From: Exiguobacterium sp. J17977
GTDB lineage: Bacteria > Bacillota > Bacilli > Exiguobacteriales > Exiguobacteriaceae
Assembly: GCF_018616375.1 (NCBI RefSeq)
Contig: NZ_JAEQBB010000007.1
Span: 113,223-177,222, forward strand
Length of the DNA stretch: 64,000 nt
Direction: 5' to 3'
A program made the position numbers and the translations under genes. The notes below the pieces were generated by a model. The model searched no databases, was not told the DNA's origin, and saw nothing but the letters and a program-made list of their open reading frames with translations. Below, one piece after another: positions 35,134 to 44,728 of this stretch (its first letter is position 1; every line of letters starts with the position of its first letter).

Positions 35134-35751
35134 TTATGAATGGACGCCTAAGGCGCGTAGTTTTAACGTATAGCTGAACAAGAACTCGTAAGCCTCTAAA
35201 TAGCGTTTGGCCGCGGCTGGAGTCTCTCCCCACACGGTGATGCCGTGATTGCGAATCAGGATGGCACCGGCGTTTGCGTGGATATGAGGGGCGAAGGCGG
35301 CCGCGAGTGCCGGAATGTCCGCGTGGTTCTCGATAATCGGTACGCGGACGACCGCATCCTCGTCCCAGAAGCCGAGCGCCTTGATGATCTCTTGGCCGGT
35401 GAAGACGACTTCGCCGGTGGCGGCATGGAGCTCGGAGATGACATTGTTATCGATTGTGTGGACATGGAGCGAGCACGTCGCGTCCGTCCGATTGAACACT
35501 TCAACGTGGAGCAGCGTCTCGGCGGATGGTTTCCCGGACTGTTCGCCGATCAAGTGTCCGGCCGCATCGACGAGGACGAAGTCGTCCGGCGTTCGTTTCC
35601 GTTTATCGCGTCCACTCGCCGTGACGAGAAATTCGAGCGGGTCGTCGGAGACGCGAATCGCCAAATTCCCACTCGTTCCGGGGAACCAGTCGCGGGCGGC
35701 GAGTTCGTCTTTAATGTCGGCGAGTTCGAGCCAACGTGCGGCGAGGCTCAT
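35134..35751 (-). CDS. mtnB: Methylthioribulose-1-phosphate dehydratase
   Basis: The 205-residue class II aldolase-fold enzyme has zinc ligands in [10 protein letters not shown] near residue 95 and the late His in [10 protein letters not shown] near 170. It dehydrates methylthioribulose-1-phosphate to the diketo compound used by MtnW. Its start overlaps the mtnX stop by 4 bp. Confidence 0.94.
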   Translation of the reverse strand: MSLAARWLELADIKDELAARDWFPGTSGNLAIRVSDDPLEFLVTASGRDKRKRTPDDFVLVDAAGHLIGEQSGKPSAETLLHVEVFNRTDATCSLHVHTIDNNVISELHAATGEVVFTGQEIIKALGFWDEDAVVRVPIIENHADIPALAAAFAPHIHANAGAILIRNHGITVWGETPAAAKRYLEAYEFLFSYTLKLRALGVHS

Positions 35752-36398
35752 ACTGCCACCTCCTTCAAGTGATGGGTGATGTCGTCAAACGTCTCGAATG
35801 GGGCATAACGGATGCCTGCGTCTTCGCAGAGCGTGATGAGTTGACCCCGGGCGTAGACGAAGTCGGCACGCTTCGCGACCTCGAAGTCGGTCACCGAGTC
35901 GCCGATGATGATTAAGCGGTCACTCGGATTGACGATACGGCGGGCAACCGTTGGCTTGCAACAGCCGCAATCGTTCGTACACTGTTCGTCACAAGCGTGC
36001 GGCCAAGCGACGCGTACCGTCTCGGCGGAGAAGTCGGCGACGTTACAGTAGATGTGCTCAGGGGCGACGTGACCGTCCAAGACCGGCTGGACGAAGAAGT
36101 CCATCCCGCCGCTGACGACGTCAAACTTCCAACCGTGCGCCCGAACATGTTCTAAAAATGATGGGAACCCTTGGCGGAGCGTGATCCGCTCCAACAAATA
36201 ATTGTGGTAAGCCGGTGCGGCCTCGCTCGGCAATAGTTGAAACATTTGACCGACACCGGAGCGAATGGAAATCCGTTGTTCGAGGACCGCATCTTTCAAC
36301 TCGATCCAAGCCGGCGGGGCGAACGCCTTCATCAACGCGATGATATTGTCTTCCGCCGTGATCGTCCCATCGAAGTCGCACAGGATGTGGACCGTCAT
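35748..36398 (-). CDS. mtnX: 2-hydroxy-3-keto-5-methylthiopentenyl-1-phosphate phosphatase
   Basis: The 216-residue HAD phosphatase has motif [13 protein letters not shown] near residue 6, SGGMDFF near 95 and [12 protein letters not shown] near 160, plus a cysteine-rich [12 protein letters not shown] insert near residue 130 typical of MtnX. It acts after MtnW. The start is the ATG at 36398, which overlaps the mtnW stop (ATGA); an in-frame GTG 12 bp upstream lacks proper SD spacing. Confidence 0.93.
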   Translation of the reverse strand: MTVHILCDFDGTITAEDNIIALMKAFAPPAWIELKDAVLEQRISIRSGVGQMFQLLPSEAAPAYHNYLLERITLRQGFPSFLEHVRAHGWKFDVVSGGMDFFVQPVLDGHVAPEHIYCNVADFSAETVRVAWPHACDEQCTNDCGCCKPTVARRIVNPSDRLIIIGDSVTDFEVAKRADFVYARGQLITLCEDAGIRYAPFETFDDITHHLKEVAV

Positions 36399-37552
36399 CG
36401 TGACGCCCACGCCTTTAACGCGGTATCGAGTTCGTCCGTCTGTCCTTCGGTGTGACCGAGGACGTGAGTGATGGCTTGTCGGAAAGCACGGGCCCCGGCG
36501 GCTGCGCCGTCCGGGTGACCATGAATGCCACCGCCGGCATTGATGACGACATCTGTCCCGAAATCACGAATGATATCGGCGACGAGTCCCGGATGAATCC
36601 CGGCTGACGGGACCGGTAAAATTGGTTTCGACCAATGCGGTTCGGCGCTCAAGTCACGAATCGCGAACGCCTCGTCCCGTGGTGTCGCGAGCGAACCGTA
36701 CGGAGACGGGAAGAGCGTCAAATCGGCCCCGGCGAGGCGTGGGAGTTTACCGAGTAAGAGCGAATGACTGATGGACCCGGTCAAGGCGCCGGCAAAGGCC
36801 GGGTGAGCTAAAATCGGCACACGGATGTCTGGGTCGTTCGCAAGTTCGCGCAGTGCGTCAAGACCGTACGTATAGACGTTGAATAGGAGCGCCGTCGCAC
36901 CGGCCTCAATCAGCCGGAGCGCCTGGTCGCGCAGACCGAACACGGGGCCGCTCAGCGTGATGGCGTAGAGGACACGCTTCCCGGTCGCCTCAAAGTGCGC
37001 TTGAATGACGGCCGCTCCGATGCGGGCCCGTTCGAGCGACGGCGTGAGCGGATTGTCGTATAAAATCTCGTCGTCTTTGACGATATCGATGCCGCCGGCG
37101 AACTGATCGCGGAGTTGCTGCTCGAGAAACGCGAGGTCACGCCCGATGACGCCTTTGAAGATGCTCATGACGAGCGGACGGTCATGGACACCGAGCAACT
37201 CGCGAATCCCGTCGACGCCGAACTTGGCGCCTTTGAAATGAGGGGCGAGCGTTTCGGGCAACGTCAAATCGATTAACCGAATCGAATCGTCGAGGGATAG
37301 TTTCCCAAACGTCGTCGTCAAGATGGATGAAAAGTCAGGGCTGACATTATGTAACGGATAGCGGATCGTGAACCGGCTCGTCGTCTCCGTATGGGTGGTC
37401 GATACGACCTCACCCCGGTACGCCTGTAACTGCTCTTGCTCTAAATGAGGCAGCTCGGTCCATGTACCGACGGTCAGCTCGAGGGCGATTTTGTCGGCAA
37501 TGCTTGCGACCGCGTCCGTCCGTTTGATTTCATATGTGGCAGTGATACTCAT
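36395..37552 (-). CDS. mtnW: 2,3-diketo-5-methylthiopentyl-1-phosphate enolase (RuBisCO-like)
   Basis: The 385-residue RuBisCO-like protein tautomerises the diketo phosphate of methionine salvage. It keeps the metal-site sequence GGIDIVKDDE near residue 155 with the lysine that is carbamylated in RuBisCO, and a phosphate loop NAGGGIHGHPDG near 352. The start at 37552 follows SD aaggaggaacc; the longer frame to 37600 runs into the riboswitch terminator. It is controlled by the SAM-I riboswitch upstream. Confidence 0.94.
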   Translation of the reverse strand: MSITATYEIKRTDAVASIADKIALELTVGTWTELPHLEQEQLQAYRGEVVSTTHTETTSRFTIRYPLHNVSPDFSSILTTTFGKLSLDDSIRLIDLTLPETLAPHFKGAKFGVDGIRELLGVHDRPLVMSIFKGVIGRDLAFLEQQLRDQFAGGIDIVKDDEILYDNPLTPSLERARIGAAVIQAHFEATGKRVLYAITLSGPVFGLRDQALRLIEAGATALLFNVYTYGLDALRELANDPDIRVPILAHPAFAGALTGSISHSLLLGKLPRLAGADLTLFPSPYGSLATPRDEAFAIRDLSAEPHWSKPILPVPSAGIHPGLVADIIRDFGTDVVINAGGGIHGHPDGAAAGARAFRQAITHVLGHTEGQTDELDTALKAWASR

Positions 37553-37574
37553 ATGGTTCCTCCTTCCAGGCAAA

Positions 37575-37723
37575 CAAAAAATGACCCCATGCCGAGGCAA
37601 GAGGTCATCATAAAAAATGAACTCTTATCTCTCAGCTTTCGCTGCAAGAATTAGCACCGTGCCATCTCTGGTCGGTTGCTGCGACATCATCGGGCTCGTC
37701 CCTCCGTCTGCTCTTGATAAGAA
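37575..37723 (-). promoter_or_regulatory. SAM-I riboswitch with terminator, mtnWXBD
   Basis: On the minus strand the S-box core is complete: cttatcaagag, then gacggagggacgagcccgatga, gcagcaaccg, ggcacggtgctaat and a closing gagagataag (37723-37621). A terminator stem ATGACC/GGTCAT with T6 follows (37608-37575), just before the mtnW SD. SAM binding should stabilise the terminator. Possible promoter: TTGACG with TAAAAA 16 bp later near 37780. Confidence 0.95.
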
Positions 37724-37865
37724 TGTGATTTGAAGTTGTGAAATTTAATTGAATTTTTACACAGATTCGTCACGTCGTCAATTCCTTTTTTTCCAAAAAA
37801 AATATTTTGGGAAGTTGTTTCCATATATGCACAAAAAAAGACGAAGTGGCACGGAGAAAATGACG

Positions 37866-37895
37866 TTGACAATTGTGACGTCGAGTCCGTAATAT
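37866..37895 (+). promoter_or_regulatory. Sigma-A promoter of mtnK operon
   Basis: TTGACA (37866-37871), 18-bp spacer, TAATAT (37890-37895), about 30 bp upstream of the plus-strand SAM-I riboswitch. Confidence 0.7.
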
Positions 37896-37928
37896 TCATC
37901 ACATAAGTTCACCGAATCGAATAAACCA

Positions 37929-38083
37929 CTCTTATCGCGAGTTGGCAGAGGGAATTGGCCCGATGACGCCGCAGCAACCGACCATTAGGCACGGTGCTAC
38001 ATCCACCAGACGAATGTCTGACAGATGAGAGGAACAACCATTTTGGCTGTGCCTCTTTCTCGCGGAGAAAGGGGCTTTTTTTG
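37929..38083 (+). promoter_or_regulatory. SAM-I riboswitch with terminator, mtnKA-ABC operon
   Basis: S-box core on the plus strand: cttatcgcgag, ggcagagggaattggcccgatga, gcagcaaccg, ggcacggtgcta and closing gatgagag (37929-38033). The terminator GCCTCTTTCTC (38051-38061) with GAGAAAGGGGC (38065-38075) and T7 follows. It mirrors the riboswitch on the other strand, so both halves of methionine salvage answer to SAM. Confidence 0.95.
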
Positions 38084-38112
38084 TGGGCAACGTATAGGAA
38101 GGGGAAAACATC

Positions 38113-39264
38113 ATGTCATATCAACCATTTACAGAACAGACTGTCGTCGAGCACGTCCGTCAATTAGGATACTTGCAAGAAGGGATCGCCGAGTGTGAGG
38201 AAATCGGGGACGGCAACTTGAATCTCGTGTTTCGAATTCGCCAAGGCGAACAGCGCCTAATCGTCAAACAAGCGCTCCCATACGCCAAAGTCGTCGGCGA
38301 GAGCTGGCCGCTTACGCTCGAACGGGCATGGATTGAACAGTTGGCACTCCGTGAGTTTGCGAACGTGGCGCCGCGTTTCGTCCCGGACGTCCTCGGCAGC
38401 GACCGGACGCTCGCCTACACGATTTTAGAAGATCTGTCTGATTATGAGATTGTCCGCACCGGTTATTTGAAGGGGGAGAGCTATCCGGAACTCGCGCGTC
38501 ACGTCGGTGAATTTTTAGGCGAGACGCTGTTCGCGACGTCGGATTATGCGGCCGGACCAATCGCGAAGAAGCGGATTGAACGTGACTATTACAACCCGGA
38601 ACTGTGTGACATCACCGAGAAGCTCATCTTCACCGACCCGTTCAAAGACGCAGAGTCGAACAACATCGAGGCGGCGCTTCGAGAAGATGTCGAACGTCTC
38701 TGGCAAGACCAGGCGCTGAAGGTCGAGGTGACGAAACTGAAAGTCGGATTTGTCACGAAACATGAGGCGCTTCTGCACGGTGACCTACATACGGGCAGCA
38801 TCTTCGCGACCCAACAAGAGACGAAAATCATCGATCCAGAGTTCGCATTTTACGGACCGTTCGGCTTCGACCTGGGCCAAATCATCGCCCATTTGACGCT
38901 GTCGACGTTCCATGACCCGCTCAAACGCTTCGAACGTTTCACGGACGTCTTGACGGTGTGGGAGACGTTTGAGAAGACGTTCCGGGCCAACTTTGAGCGC
39001 GCCGTCGAACCGTTCAACACGGACGGTTTTGTCGACGAGTTGTTGCGGACGATCTTCAGCGACACGATCGGCTACGCCGGTTGCGAACTCATTCGCCGTG
39101 CCGTCGGACTCGCCGGTGTCGCCGATCTCGAGACGTTGCCGGAAGCGACGCGGCTCGAACGAAAACGTGACGCGCTCGCCCTCGGGACGGCGCTCATCAA
39201 AGAACGCCACAGCGTCGAATCGATTGACGACTTGGTGACGCTTTTGTCGGGGGTGCGCGTATGA
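38113..39264 (+). CDS. mtnK: S-methyl-5-thioribose kinase
   Basis: The 383-residue kinase has an aminoglycoside-phosphotransferase-like fold: EIGDGNLNLVFRI near residue 30, the catalytic HGDLHTGSIFA near 222 and the metal-binding IDPEFAFYG near 240. It phosphorylates methylthioribose, feeding MtnA, the next gene, which overlaps it by 4 bp. SD aaggggaaa. Confidence 0.95.
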   Translation: MSYQPFTEQTVVEHVRQLGYLQEGIAECEEIGDGNLNLVFRIRQGEQRLIVKQALPYAKVVGESWPLTLERAWIEQLALREFANVAPRFVPDVLGSDRTLAYTILEDLSDYEIVRTGYLKGESYPELARHVGEFLGETLFATSDYAAGPIAKKRIERDYYNPELCDITEKLIFTDPFKDAESNNIEAALREDVERLWQDQALKVEVTKLKVGFVTKHEALLHGDLHTGSIFATQQETKIIDPEFAFYGPFGFDLGQIIAHLTLSTFHDPLKRFERFTDVLTVWETFEKTFRANFERAVEPFNTDGFVDELLRTIFSDTIGYAGCELIRRAVGLAGVADLETLPEATRLERKRDALALGTALIKERHSVESIDDLVTLLSGVRV

Positions 39265-40295
39265 CGGTCCAAAACATCCGCTTTAATTCGCAAACGGACG
39301 AACTCATCCTATTGGATCAGACGTTGTTACCGCATGAAGAGCGTTACGTGACGATTGAGTCGCTCGAACAGGCCGAACATGCCATCGAGACGCTCCAAGT
39401 CCGCGGTGCCCCGGCCATCGCTTACTTCGGGGCGTTCGTCCTCGCCAAAGAGGCGGGCCGGTTAGTCGACGACCCGGACTTCACGCGTCGGCTCGACCTC
39501 GTCGGACGCCGTTTGATCGCGACCCGACCGACGGCGGTCAATCTGCAAAACGTGATCGAGTCGCTCCTTGATTTGAATATCGGGGACGACTTTGAGGCGA
39601 TTGCCGAGGAAATCAAACGCCGCGCCATCGCTTTGTACGACCGGGACGTCGATACGTATCGGGCCATCGGCGAGCATGCGCTGACGGTGTTGCCGGCCGG
39701 GGGGAACGTATTGACGATCTGCAACGCCGGTGCCATCGCGACATCGCGATACGGCACGGCGCTCGCGCCGTTTTACGTCGGAAAAGAACAGGGCGTATCT
39801 TTCAACGTCTTCGCCTGTGAGACGCGGCCGCTCCTGCAAGGGGCACGCCTCACTGTCTGGGAACTCGACCGGGCCGATATCGACGTGACGCTCATTACGG
39901 ACAATATGGCGGCTTGGACGATTCAGTCGAAACGAGTCGACGCCATCATCGTTGGAGCCGACCGTATCACACGGACGGGTCACGTCGCCAATAAAATCGG
40001 GACGTTGCAGCTCGCCGTCCTCGCCAAACATTACGGCATTCCGTTCTATGTCGCGGCGCCGCATTCGACGTTCGATTTGACGGCGGATGACACGATTGAA
40101 ATCGAGGAGCGGAACCCGTCAGAAGTGACACATATCGGCGGTCAACCCACGGCACCCGTCGGCATCACCGTCTTCAATCCGGCGTTCGACGTCACCCCAC
40201 CGGACCTCATCACCGGACTCATCACCGAGGCGGGTGTGTTCGAGCCGACAGAGACTGCCATCACACATCATGTAGGGGGAACGATTCATGTCTAA
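39261..40295 (+). CDS. mtnA: Methylthioribose-1-phosphate isomerase
   Basis: The 344-residue eIF2B-alpha-like isomerase has VRGAPAIAYFGAF near residue 48, CNAGAIATSRYGTA near 155 with the catalytic Cys, and the catalytic Asp in VGADRITRTGHVANKIGT near 232. It converts methylthioribose-1-phosphate to the ribulose form used by MtnB. It overlaps mtnK by 4 bp and the ABC binding-protein gene by 8 bp. Confidence 0.95.
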   Translation: MTVQNIRFNSQTDELILLDQTLLPHEERYVTIESLEQAEHAIETLQVRGAPAIAYFGAFVLAKEAGRLVDDPDFTRRLDLVGRRLIATRPTAVNLQNVIESLLDLNIGDDFEAIAEEIKRRAIALYDRDVDTYRAIGEHALTVLPAGGNVLTICNAGAIATSRYGTALAPFYVGKEQGVSFNVFACETRPLLQGARLTVWELDRADIDVTLITDNMAAWTIQSKRVDAIIVGADRITRTGHVANKIGTLQLAVLAKHYGIPFYVAAPHSTFDLTADDTIEIEERNPSEVTHIGGQPTAPVGITVFNPAFDVTPPDLITGLITEAGVFEPTETAITHHVGGTIHV

Positions 40296-41364
40296 AAAAC
40301 TATTGATCTTATTGTTCACATTTGTTTTGGCGCTCGTCGGTTGCACGAACGAGCAAGTCGCTCCGACGAAGCCGGCCGAGAAGACGGCGGAGACGAAACC
40401 CGTCTCGGTCTCGAACGGGACGTTGCCGAAAGATATCGATGTCGCCTTGATTATGCAGATGTCGATTGGGACGTTCTCGTCGCAGTATATTAACGGGGTG
40501 ACGGAACAAGTCGAATCGTTCGGCGGCAACGTGAAAGTGTACAACGCCGACAACGATCTGTCGAAGATGGCGAGCTACGTCGACACGGCGACGACGCAAG
40601 GCGTCGATGTCATCTTGATTGACCATGGCCGCGCCGATGCGTTGAAAGAACCGGTCCAACGCGCACTCGACAAAGGCATCAAAGTCGTCGCGTTCGACAA
40701 CGATTTGACGAACGAAGGCGTGACGGTCATCGACCAGGACGACTATTCGCTCGCCTGGCGTTCGCTCAAGGCACTCGCTGAAGATTTGGACGGCGAAGGC
40801 AACATTGTCACGATTTGGGTCGGGGGCTTCACACCGATGGAACGACGCCATACGATTTATGATGCGTTCTTGAAACGTTACCCGGGCATCACGGAAGTCG
40901 CCAAGTTCGGTTCGGCGACGAACAATACGGCGCTCGACACACAGAGCCAGATGGAAGCGATTTTGAAGAAGTATCCGGAAGGCGAGATTGATGCCGTGTT
41001 CGCGATGTGGGACGAGTTCGCTAAGGGTGCGAGCCGTGCCATCAAACAAGCCGGACGTGATGAAATCGCCGTCTATGGCATCGATTTGAGTGACGAAGAC
41101 CTTCAACTCATGCAAGAGGACGGCAGCCCGTGGAAAGTGACAGCGGCGACCGATCCGGCAGAAATCGGACGGATTCAAGTTCGTTACGCGTATCAAAAAT
41201 TAGCGGGTGAAGAGACGCCATCGATTCATTCGGTCGATCCATACCTCGTCGACCGTGACGTCTTGCCGGACGAGAAAGTGACGATGGACGATCTCGGTCA
41301 ATACGTCCCGAACTGGGGCGTCTCGGACGCGGCCTGGTCGGACTGGATGAAAGGGACGGACTGA
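40288..41364 (+). CDS. Sugar-type ABC transporter substrate-binding lipoprotein (probable methylthioribose)
   Basis: The 358-residue precursor has a lipoprotein signal peptide with lipobox LVGC (Cys near residue 18), a Thr/Pro/Lys-rich linker, and a periplasmic-binding domain of the RbsB-type family. Coupled to mtnA by an 8-bp overlap and followed by matching ATPase and permease genes under a SAM-I riboswitch, it most likely captures methylthioribose or a related pentose for MtnK. The substrate is inference from context. Confidence 0.85.
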   Translation: MSKKLLILLFTFVLALVGCTNEQVAPTKPAEKTAETKPVSVSNGTLPKDIDVALIMQMSIGTFSSQYINGVTEQVESFGGNVKVYNADNDLSKMASYVDTATTQGVDVILIDHGRADALKEPVQRALDKGIKVVAFDNDLTNEGVTVIDQDDYSLAWRSLKALAEDLDGEGNIVTIWVGGFTPMERRHTIYDAFLKRYPGITEVAKFGSATNNTALDTQSQMEAILKKYPEGEIDAVFAMWDEFAKGASRAIKQAGRDEIAVYGIDLSDEDLQLMQEDGSPWKVTAATDPAEIGRIQVRYAYQKLAGEETPSIHSVDPYLVDRDVLPDEKVTMDDLGQYVPNWGVSDAAWSDWMKGTD

Positions 41365-42737
41365 TGTTGCGGCTTGAACGCGTCACGAAACGCTACGGCG
41401 ACGTCACCGTGCTCGACGATGTCAGCTTCACGCTTCGACGTGGCGAGATTCATGGATTGCTCGGGTTGAACGGGGCCGGAAAGAGCACGCTCGTGAAGCT
41501 ATTGAGCGGCGCCATCACCCCGACGTCCGGGAAGGTCGAGCTCGATGAGACGGCGGTCACACTCACACCGGCCGAGGCGATTCGCCGTGGGGTCATCACG
41601 GTGTCGCAAGAAGTCGATGACGCCCTCTACCTCGATTTACCGGTTTATGAGAACGTCGTGCCGTGGCAGGCGGTCAAACGGATTCGTCCTCGCGAACTAA
41701 AACAGCGAGCAGCTGCCTATTTGGAACGTGTCGGATTACAGATTGATGTGACCGAGCCGGTCGGGCGCTTCCCGCTCAGCGTCAAACAACGTGTCTTGAT
41801 TGCCCGGGCACTCGCGAGTGATGCGGCCTACCTCTTGCTCGACGAACCGACGGCCGCCTTGTCGACGGATGATGCGGCAGCACTGCTCACGTTATTGCAG
41901 TCGCTCGCAGAAGAGGGCGTCGGCATTCTTCTCATCACTCACCGGTCAGATGAACTGTCGCGCGTCACCACGACGACGACGTTCCTCCGGGATGGGCGCA
42001 TCGCTTACGAAGGACCGTTTCAGGCGTTGTCAGAACAGGATATCCATACGTATTTGAGTGGATCCGACATGGCAGAAGCGGTAGAAAAAGCCGTTCCGGA
42101 AACCGAGATCCGGATTCAAGCAGACCTCACGTTACCGACGTTCGGGACGAAGCTTTCGTTCACGGCGTATAAAGGCGAAGTCGTCGGCATCGGCGGCGTC
42201 ACCGGGAGCGGGAAGACGGAGCTGGTCGAGGCGCTATTCGGTCTCTCTGGTGTCGAACAGCAAGTGACGCTGGACGGGAAACCGCTCAACATTCGCGAAC
42301 CGCGTCAGGCGGTCCGCTCCGGATTTGCCCTCGTGCCGGAAGAACGCCGGAAACAGGGACTTTTCCTCGACGATTCGATTGAACGGAACGTCCTCGCGAT
42401 TGAAGGGAAGGCGAACGCAATCACACGCGTATTGGCCTCGTTGCGAGTGAAATACGACCAGGTCGGGCAACCGGTCCGAGAATTGAGCGGCGGGAATCAA
42501 CAAAAAGTCGTCCTCAGCAAATGGCTCCTCGAGGACCGGGACGTCTATCTGCTCGACGAACCGACGAAAGGCGTCGACGTGACGGCGAAACGGGATATTT
42601 ATGAACTCGTCACCCGCCTTGCCAAAGACGGGAAGACCGTCATCTTCACATCGAGCGAACCGCATGAATTAGAATTGGTCGCCAACCGGACGCTCTGGCT
42701 CGACCGCGGCCGTTGGCAACAGAAAGGAGGTGTCTAA
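41364..42737 (+). CDS. Sugar-type ABC transporter ATP-binding protein (two NBDs)
   Basis: The 457-residue RbsA-like protein has two nucleotide-binding domains. The first has Walker A GLNGAGKST near residue 35 but a degenerate signature (LSVKQRV). The second has Walker A-like GVTGSGKTE near 282 and a full LSGGNQQKV signature near 375 with LLDEPTKGVD. This asymmetry is usual for the family. It starts at the last base of the binding-protein gene and overlaps the permease gene by 8 bp. Confidence 0.9.
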   Translation: MLRLERVTKRYGDVTVLDDVSFTLRRGEIHGLLGLNGAGKSTLVKLLSGAITPTSGKVELDETAVTLTPAEAIRRGVITVSQEVDDALYLDLPVYENVVPWQAVKRIRPRELKQRAAAYLERVGLQIDVTEPVGRFPLSVKQRVLIARALASDAAYLLLDEPTAALSTDDAAALLTLLQSLAEEGVGILLITHRSDELSRVTTTTTFLRDGRIAYEGPFQALSEQDIHTYLSGSDMAEAVEKAVPETEIRIQADLTLPTFGTKLSFTAYKGEVVGIGGVTGSGKTELVEALFGLSGVEQQVTLDGKPLNIREPRQAVRSGFALVPEERRKQGLFLDDSIERNVLAIEGKANAITRVLASLRVKYDQVGQPVRELSGGNQQKVVLSKWLLEDRDVYLLDEPTKGVDVTAKRDIYELVTRLAKDGKTVIFTSSEPHELELVANRTLWLDRGRWQQKGGV

Positions 42738-43740
42738 CATGGCCCAACTCGTCATCAAACAACGCACGAAACGCTTCAGTGGCATCGGTCAATACGGGAC
42801 GCTGTTCGCGATTCTCGCACTCATCGCCGTCTTCGGTGTGACGAACGACCAGTTTTTGACGTACGCGAACTTTAGCGACATCATCAAATCCGTATCGATC
42901 GTCTCCCTGCTCGCCCTCGGGGTGACGTTCTCGCTCATCGTCGGCGGATTCGACTTATCGGTCGGTTCGACGGCGAGCCTCGCGACGATCGGGGCGGCAT
43001 CGAGCCTCGTGTTACATAGTCAAGAACTGGTCGTCGCCCTGCTCGTCCCGATTGCGCTCGGTGTGCTCGTCGGGCTGTTGAACGCGCTCGTGACAATCAA
43101 GTTCCGGTTACCAGATTTGCTCGCGACGCTCGCCATCATGTACGTCATCAACGGGGTCCAATTGACGTATACGAAAGGTTTTTCAATCTACGACAACATG
43201 CCGATTGAAGGAGGGACGGCACCGGGACGTTTTATCCCGTCGTTCCTCTTCATCGGCCAAGGTTCAATCGGACCTGTCCCGTTCGTCGCCATCTTGATGA
43301 TTCTTTTCTTCGCCGGGGCGCATCTATTTTTGACGTATTCGAAGACGGGACGCGAATTTTATTACGTCGGCTCGAACGTCGAGGCGGCCCGCCGTTCCGG
43401 CATCGCCGTCACGCGCATCAAGTTGTACGCGTACGTGTTGAGCGGCCTGTTCGCCGCCATCGGTGGAATCATCTTGGCGTCACGCATCGGTACCGGGCAA
43501 GTATCAGCCGGGGCACCGCTCCTCATGGACGCGGTCGCGGCCGCCTATATCGGCTACGCCGTCTTCGGCACCGGACGACCGAACGTCGTCGGCACGTTAA
43601 TCGGTGCCGTCTTGATTGGAATTTTGTTGAACGGACTGACGATGTGGGACGTGCCGTATTACGCACAAGACATCGTCAAAGGCGCAATTTTGATTGCGGC
43701 GCTCGGCTTGTCATACATCCAAAAGAAACAGCTCACATAG
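42730..43740 (+). CDS. Sugar-type ABC transporter permease
   Basis: The 336-residue RbsC-like permease has about ten membrane helices, VGGFDLSVGS near residue 75 (family motif) and the EAA-like segment VEAARRSGI near 218. It completes the transporter encoded with the two preceding genes. SD aaaggaggtg lies inside the ATPase gene. A strong terminator follows. Confidence 0.9.
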   Translation: MSNMAQLVIKQRTKRFSGIGQYGTLFAILALIAVFGVTNDQFLTYANFSDIIKSVSIVSLLALGVTFSLIVGGFDLSVGSTASLATIGAASSLVLHSQELVVALLVPIALGVLVGLLNALVTIKFRLPDLLATLAIMYVINGVQLTYTKGFSIYDNMPIEGGTAPGRFIPSFLFIGQGSIGPVPFVAILMILFFAGAHLFLTYSKTGREFYYVGSNVEAARRSGIAVTRIKLYAYVLSGLFAAIGGIILASRIGTGQVSAGAPLLMDAVAAAYIGYAVFGTGRPNVVGTLIGAVLIGILLNGLTMWDVPYYAQDIVKGAILIAALGLSYIQKKQLT

Positions 43741-43742
43741 GA

Positions 43743-43778
43743 AAAGTCCTCAGAACGCTTGGTTCTGAGGACTTTCTT
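43743..43778. terminator. Bidirectional intrinsic terminator
   Basis: AAAGTCCTCAGAAC pairs with GTTCTGAGGACTTT around GCTTG. It ends the mtn-ABC operon and lies inside the 3' end of the convergent acetyltransferase gene. Confidence 0.9.
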
Positions 43779-44235
43779 GACGTTCCATTTGGATGAAGGT
43801 GAACGTGCTCCCGTTCGTCGGTTGTTGAAATGAACCGATCCTCGTGAACCCGCACGCCTCATAGACACGGATTGCCCGCACATTGAAGGCGGCGACAGAC
43901 AAGGTGATGCGATGAGGTGAGTACGTCGCTTTGACGAAGTCAAGAATCGATGTGACGAATACTCGTCCGCTCCCGTTTCCTGTCAAATCGGGCTTCATGC
44001 CGAGCCCGATGTCGACCGTCTCGGCATCCGGTTGCGCAACGCTCACGAAACCGACCAATTCACCAGCAGACGTGATGACGAACATCGACTGTCCACGCTG
44101 TTCGGCGTCTAAAAATTCGGTTAAATCGTCTTCGTCAGCCTCCATATTGTAAAAGGCATAATCGCCTTCGTAGTGCCACGTATAGGTAATCGTTTCCGCC
44201 TGCGTCTGGTTCAGGACAGCGAATTGATGGGTCAT
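43750..44235 (-). CDS. GNAT family N-acetyltransferase
   Basis: The 161-residue protein has the GNAT fold with GFVSVAQ near residue 62, the acetyl-CoA loop region GMKPDLTGNGSG near 78 and NVRAIRVYEACGF near 120. The substrate is unknown. SD aacgagg precedes the ATG. Its last codons lie within the terminator hairpin. Confidence 0.85.
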   Translation of the reverse strand: MTHQFAVLNQTQAETITYTWHYEGDYAFYNMEADEDDLTEFLDAEQRGQSMFVITSAGELVGFVSVAQPDAETVDIGLGMKPDLTGNGSGRVFVTSILDFVKATYSPHRITLSVAAFNVRAIRVYEACGFTRIGSFQQPTNGSTFTFIQMERQESPQNQAF

Positions 44236-44314
44236 GTGAATTTCCTCGTTTCACGAGCAGGATGTAGTGCTACACTCATCATAGTACCACCAACTCGGAA
44301 AATGGGGTGACCAA

Positions 44315-44695
44315 ATGGGAATCAAGTTAGACATGATTGGAATCGTCGTCGAGGACATGACGAGGGCACTCGACTTTTATCGGATGCTCGGTCTGTCAAT
44401 CCCGAAAGCGATGGATGGGGAAGCGCACGTCGAGGTCGACGACGGCGGTGTCCGGCTCGCCTTCGACACGGTCGAAGTGGCCGAATCGGTGTACGGGGAA
44501 TGGAAACCGGCGACGGGGCACCGGGTCGAACTCGCCTTCTTATGTGACAGTCGAGATGAGCTGGATGCGCGTTATGAGGCAATCGTCGAGCACGGCTATG
44601 CCTCGCATCGGGAACCGTGGGATGCGTTCTGGGGGCAACGTTACGCCATCGTCATCGACCCGGACGGGAACCTCATCAGTCTATTCGCAGCATGA
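44315..44695 (+). CDS. VOC-family glyoxalase/bleomycin-resistance-like protein
   Basis: The 126-residue single VOC module has the paired beta-alpha-beta-beta-beta pattern: LDMIGIVVEDMTRALDFYRMLG at the N-terminus (two motifs of this run are IVVEDM and FYRMLG) and AIVIDPDGNLISLF at the end. Such proteins include dioxygenases, isomerases and drug-binding proteins; the role here is unknown. SD aatggggtga. Confidence 0.82.
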   Translation: MGIKLDMIGIVVEDMTRALDFYRMLGLSIPKAMDGEAHVEVDDGGVRLAFDTVEVAESVYGEWKPATGHRVELAFLCDSRDELDARYEAIVEHGYASHREPWDAFWGQRYAIVIDPDGNLISLFAA

Positions 44696-44696
44696 C

Positions 44697-44728
44697 AAAA
44701 CCCTCGCCGGATTCGGCGAGGGTTTATT
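44697..44728. terminator. Bidirectional intrinsic terminator
   Basis: AACCCTCGCCG pairs with CGGCGAGGGTT around GATT; it serves the VOC gene and the HxlR regulator gene. Confidence 0.9.

Noticed and set aside
41364..42100. Degenerate signature in the first NBD of the sugar ABC ATPase as a sign of decay
   Set aside because: One weakened NBD signature is normal for the RbsA family.
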